From positions 1,582,962 through 1,646,961 of the forward strand of contig NZ_AQXI01000001.1 of NCBI RefSeq assembly GCF_000376445.1: a stretch of 64,000 nt of DNA. Direction: 5' to 3'. A model generated the notes under the pieces. It worked only from the letters and a program-made list of their open reading frames with translations, was not told the origin of the DNA and did no database searches. Source of the DNA: Haladaptatus paucihalophilus DX253 (GTDB taxonomy: Archaea > Halobacteriota > Halobacteria > Halobacteriales > Haladaptataceae). Shown here piece after piece: positions 62,756 to 64,000 of the stretch (its first letter is position 1; every line of letters starts with the position of its first letter). The position numbers and the translations under genes were made by a program.

Positions 62756-62923
62756 GTCTCGTCCCCACGTTCGTGTGGTATACCTTTAAATCCGCCGTCC
62801 GTGGCTTCGGTCGCACGTGCCGAACACGAACCCCGAGCGGTGGGGGTACGTCGTGGAGACGGAACTCGAGCGCTCGTCTCGCCAACTGTCGGTTTTAAGG
62901 CAGTGGCAGACGCAATCCGGCCT

Positions 62924-63124
62924 ATGTTCGACAAACTCGGTGCGAAAGGTATCGCGGGGTTATTGGTCCTCCTCGCCGGAATCAGCGTCATCGCTATCAA
63001 GAGCGTCATTATCGCCGCCGGAATAGGCCTCGTTGTCATCGGCTTCGTTCTAGCCGCCTGGGGACTCGTTTCGGGGATGCTCTCCAGTTTCGGCATGGGC
63101 GGAATGATGGGCGGATTCGAATAA
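62924..63124 (+). CDS. Small two-helix membrane protein, DUF7470-like
   Basis: A 66-residue protein starting MFDKLGAKGIAGLLVLLAGI has two hydrophobic segments and a glycine/methionine-rich end (SSFGMGGMMGGFE). It matches a short haloarchaeal family I recall as DUF7470. A TATA-like box (gttttaag) is 29 bases before the ATG. It is divergent from aIF1A. Confidence 0.7.
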   Translation: MFDKLGAKGIAGLLVLLAGISVIAIKSVIIAAGIGLVVIGFVLAAWGLVSGMLSSFGMGGMMGGFE

Positions 63125-63405
63125 TCAGACGCCATCGATTCTCGCTGGGTCAGTGAATCGTCCACGGATTTCGTCGAGAGAGCTGGTTTCGTGGGGTGTC
63201 TCTCTTCTCGAACAGTGAGGTCACGTCGGAGAAGCCAGAGAGTGGTCCGAAACGTACCCTCGATAAACTGATTTTGACGATATCAAATCACCATCGTGAC
63301 AATAATCGGGACGGGAGTCACAGGTCGGAGGACCGTGTGGAGGGGAGTCGATAACGTCGAGCGTTTCACTCGGTCGAATCCCGAGAGAAGTAATCGAGGG
63401 CTCGG
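63125..63405. other. Gap without a recognised feature
   Basis: About 280 bp between two convergent genes; no gene, hairpin or clear promoter seen. Confidence 0.5.
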
Positions 63406-64000
63406 TTATCCGACGATACTCGACAACAGGTCGTGGCCACCTTCGAGCGGGGGACCGTGCCCCGGACACGCGTATCGAAACCCCTCGGTTCGGTCGCAGA
63501 GCGACTCGATGCTGTCCGTGACTCGCCCGGTGTCGTAACTGGAAATCCGACCCGACGGGCGGAGGCGGTCCCCTAACCCGTACACGAGGTCGCCGAGAAA
63601 CGCGGCGGAGAGGTCCTCGTGAAGGTAGACCACGTGACCGGGCGTGTGTCCCGGCGTATGATAGACTCGCAAGTCACCGACCGTATCCCCGTCTTCGACG
63701 GAACGGATGGGGAGGTCCGGAAGCGTAAGCCGCCGGTAGTACAATCGGTGGAGTGCCTCGATTCCGTGGCGGGCGGTCCACGGGGGAAGTCGATTCCCGG
63801 CGACGTACGGTGCTTCCAGCCGATGGACGTACACCGGCGCATCCAACTCGGGAGTCAGTCTGGAGAGCGTCCCGACGTGGTCGGCGTCGTAGTGAGTCAA
63901 CAGCACCCGGTCGATATCCCCCGGACCGATATCGGCGTCGCGGAGGCTGTCCCGTACCGTCGCTTCGTCGCCGGGCCAACCGGCATCCACGAGCGTAATC
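63406..64000 (-). CDS. MBL-fold hydrolase, 5' part beyond the window edge
   Basis: The frame is open to the last base of the window; visible residues start ITLVDAGWPGDEATVRDSLR. It shows LTHYDADHVGTLSRL (HxDxDH variant of the metal motif), YHTPGHTPGHVVYLH, AAFLGDLVYG and a last YACPGHGPPLEGG. These are the glyoxalase II/flavin-like MBL features. The N-terminal part and start lie outside the window. Confidence 0.88.
   Translation of the reverse strand, partial: ITLVDAGWPGDEATVRDSLRDADIGPGDIDRVLLTHYDADHVGTLSRLTPELDAPVYVHRLEAPYVAGNRLPPWTARHGIEALHRLYYRRLTLPDLPIRSVEDGDTVGDLRVYHTPGHTPGHVVYLHEDLSAAFLGDLVYGLGDRLRPSGRISSYDTGRVTDSIESLCDRTEGFRYACPGHGPPLEGGHDLLSSIVG

Overview
The window is 64 kb of chromosome from an extreme halophilic archaeon (class Halobacteria). 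The evidence is uniform: acidic proteins coded in GC-rich DNA, twin-arginine and lipobox export signals, two PGF-CTERM surface-protein tails, archaeal translation and transcription genes (aIF2-gamma, Rpo7, Spt4, S24e, S27ae, L40e, aIF1A, thermosome, Kae1-Bud32, Trm1, Rio1), and many families known only from haloarchaea. TATA-like boxes lie about 25-31 nt before many start codons, which implies mostly leaderless transcripts. A Haladaptatus- or Halorussus-like genus is my guess only. No rRNA, tRNA, CRISPR array, integrase or insertion sequence was seen.

Layout. 0-3.3 kb: a lipoprotein, a large PGF-CTERM surface protein, and a micro-ORF overlapping a PIN-like protein. 3.3-10.1 kb (all minus): a conserved information-processing block running aIF2-gamma > PIN protein > Rpo7 > Spt4 > dephospho-CoA kinase > DUF7504-like > S24e > S27ae > Kae1-Bud32 > small membrane protein > RdgB/HAM1. 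10.3-16.8 kb: a zinc-ribbon ArsR-like regulator, a DUF5787 protein that looks like a PD-(D/E)xK nuclease, an exported arylsulfotransferase-like propeller, a metallo-beta-lactamase (MBL) hydrolase and an AAA ATPase. 16.8-33 kb: two GT-C glycosyltransferase-like membrane proteins, thiolase, aldehyde:ferredoxin oxidoreductase, a CPA-type antiporter with TrkA domains, acyl-CoA synthetase, MBL hydrolase, SerRS and a CoA-disulfide-reductase-like flavoprotein. 33-42.5 kb: a Bat-like regulator, a sodium:solute symporter with a small membrane partner, a SnoaL-like protein, Tsr3 with L40e, DUF5786-DUF99, type-4 uracil-DNA glycosylase, and a Tat-exported Gln/Asn-rich repeat protein. 42.8-49.7 kb: universal stress protein, PiT phosphate transporter, a PQQ-propeller/pseudokinase receptor and a phnCDE importer. 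49.8-57.3 kb: HisH, SWIM-like protein, Trm1, YihY/BrkB, PAP2, GlnA divergent from an Lrp regulator, and two more regulators. 57.5-62.8 kb: thermosome and an SSU-assembly neighbourhood (KH/Pno1-like, Rio1, aIF1A) with a GNAT and a nitroreductase. The window ends inside another MBL gene.

The most unusual signals are not genes. Several gene-free gaps carry near-perfect inverted repeats whose centre is almost always exactly three bases: five nearly back-to-back at 57.4-57.54 kb, three at 59.98-60.14 kb, several at 29.5-29.7 kb, two at 19.96-20.01 kb and one at 11.84 kb. In addition, three genes show a copy or tandem array of their own 3' end around the stop codon (DUF99, GNAT, thiolase). Among proteins, the Gln/Asn-rich repeat protein (41.0-42.5 kb) and the propeller-pseudokinase (44.7-46.8 kb) are the best candidates for undescribed biology.
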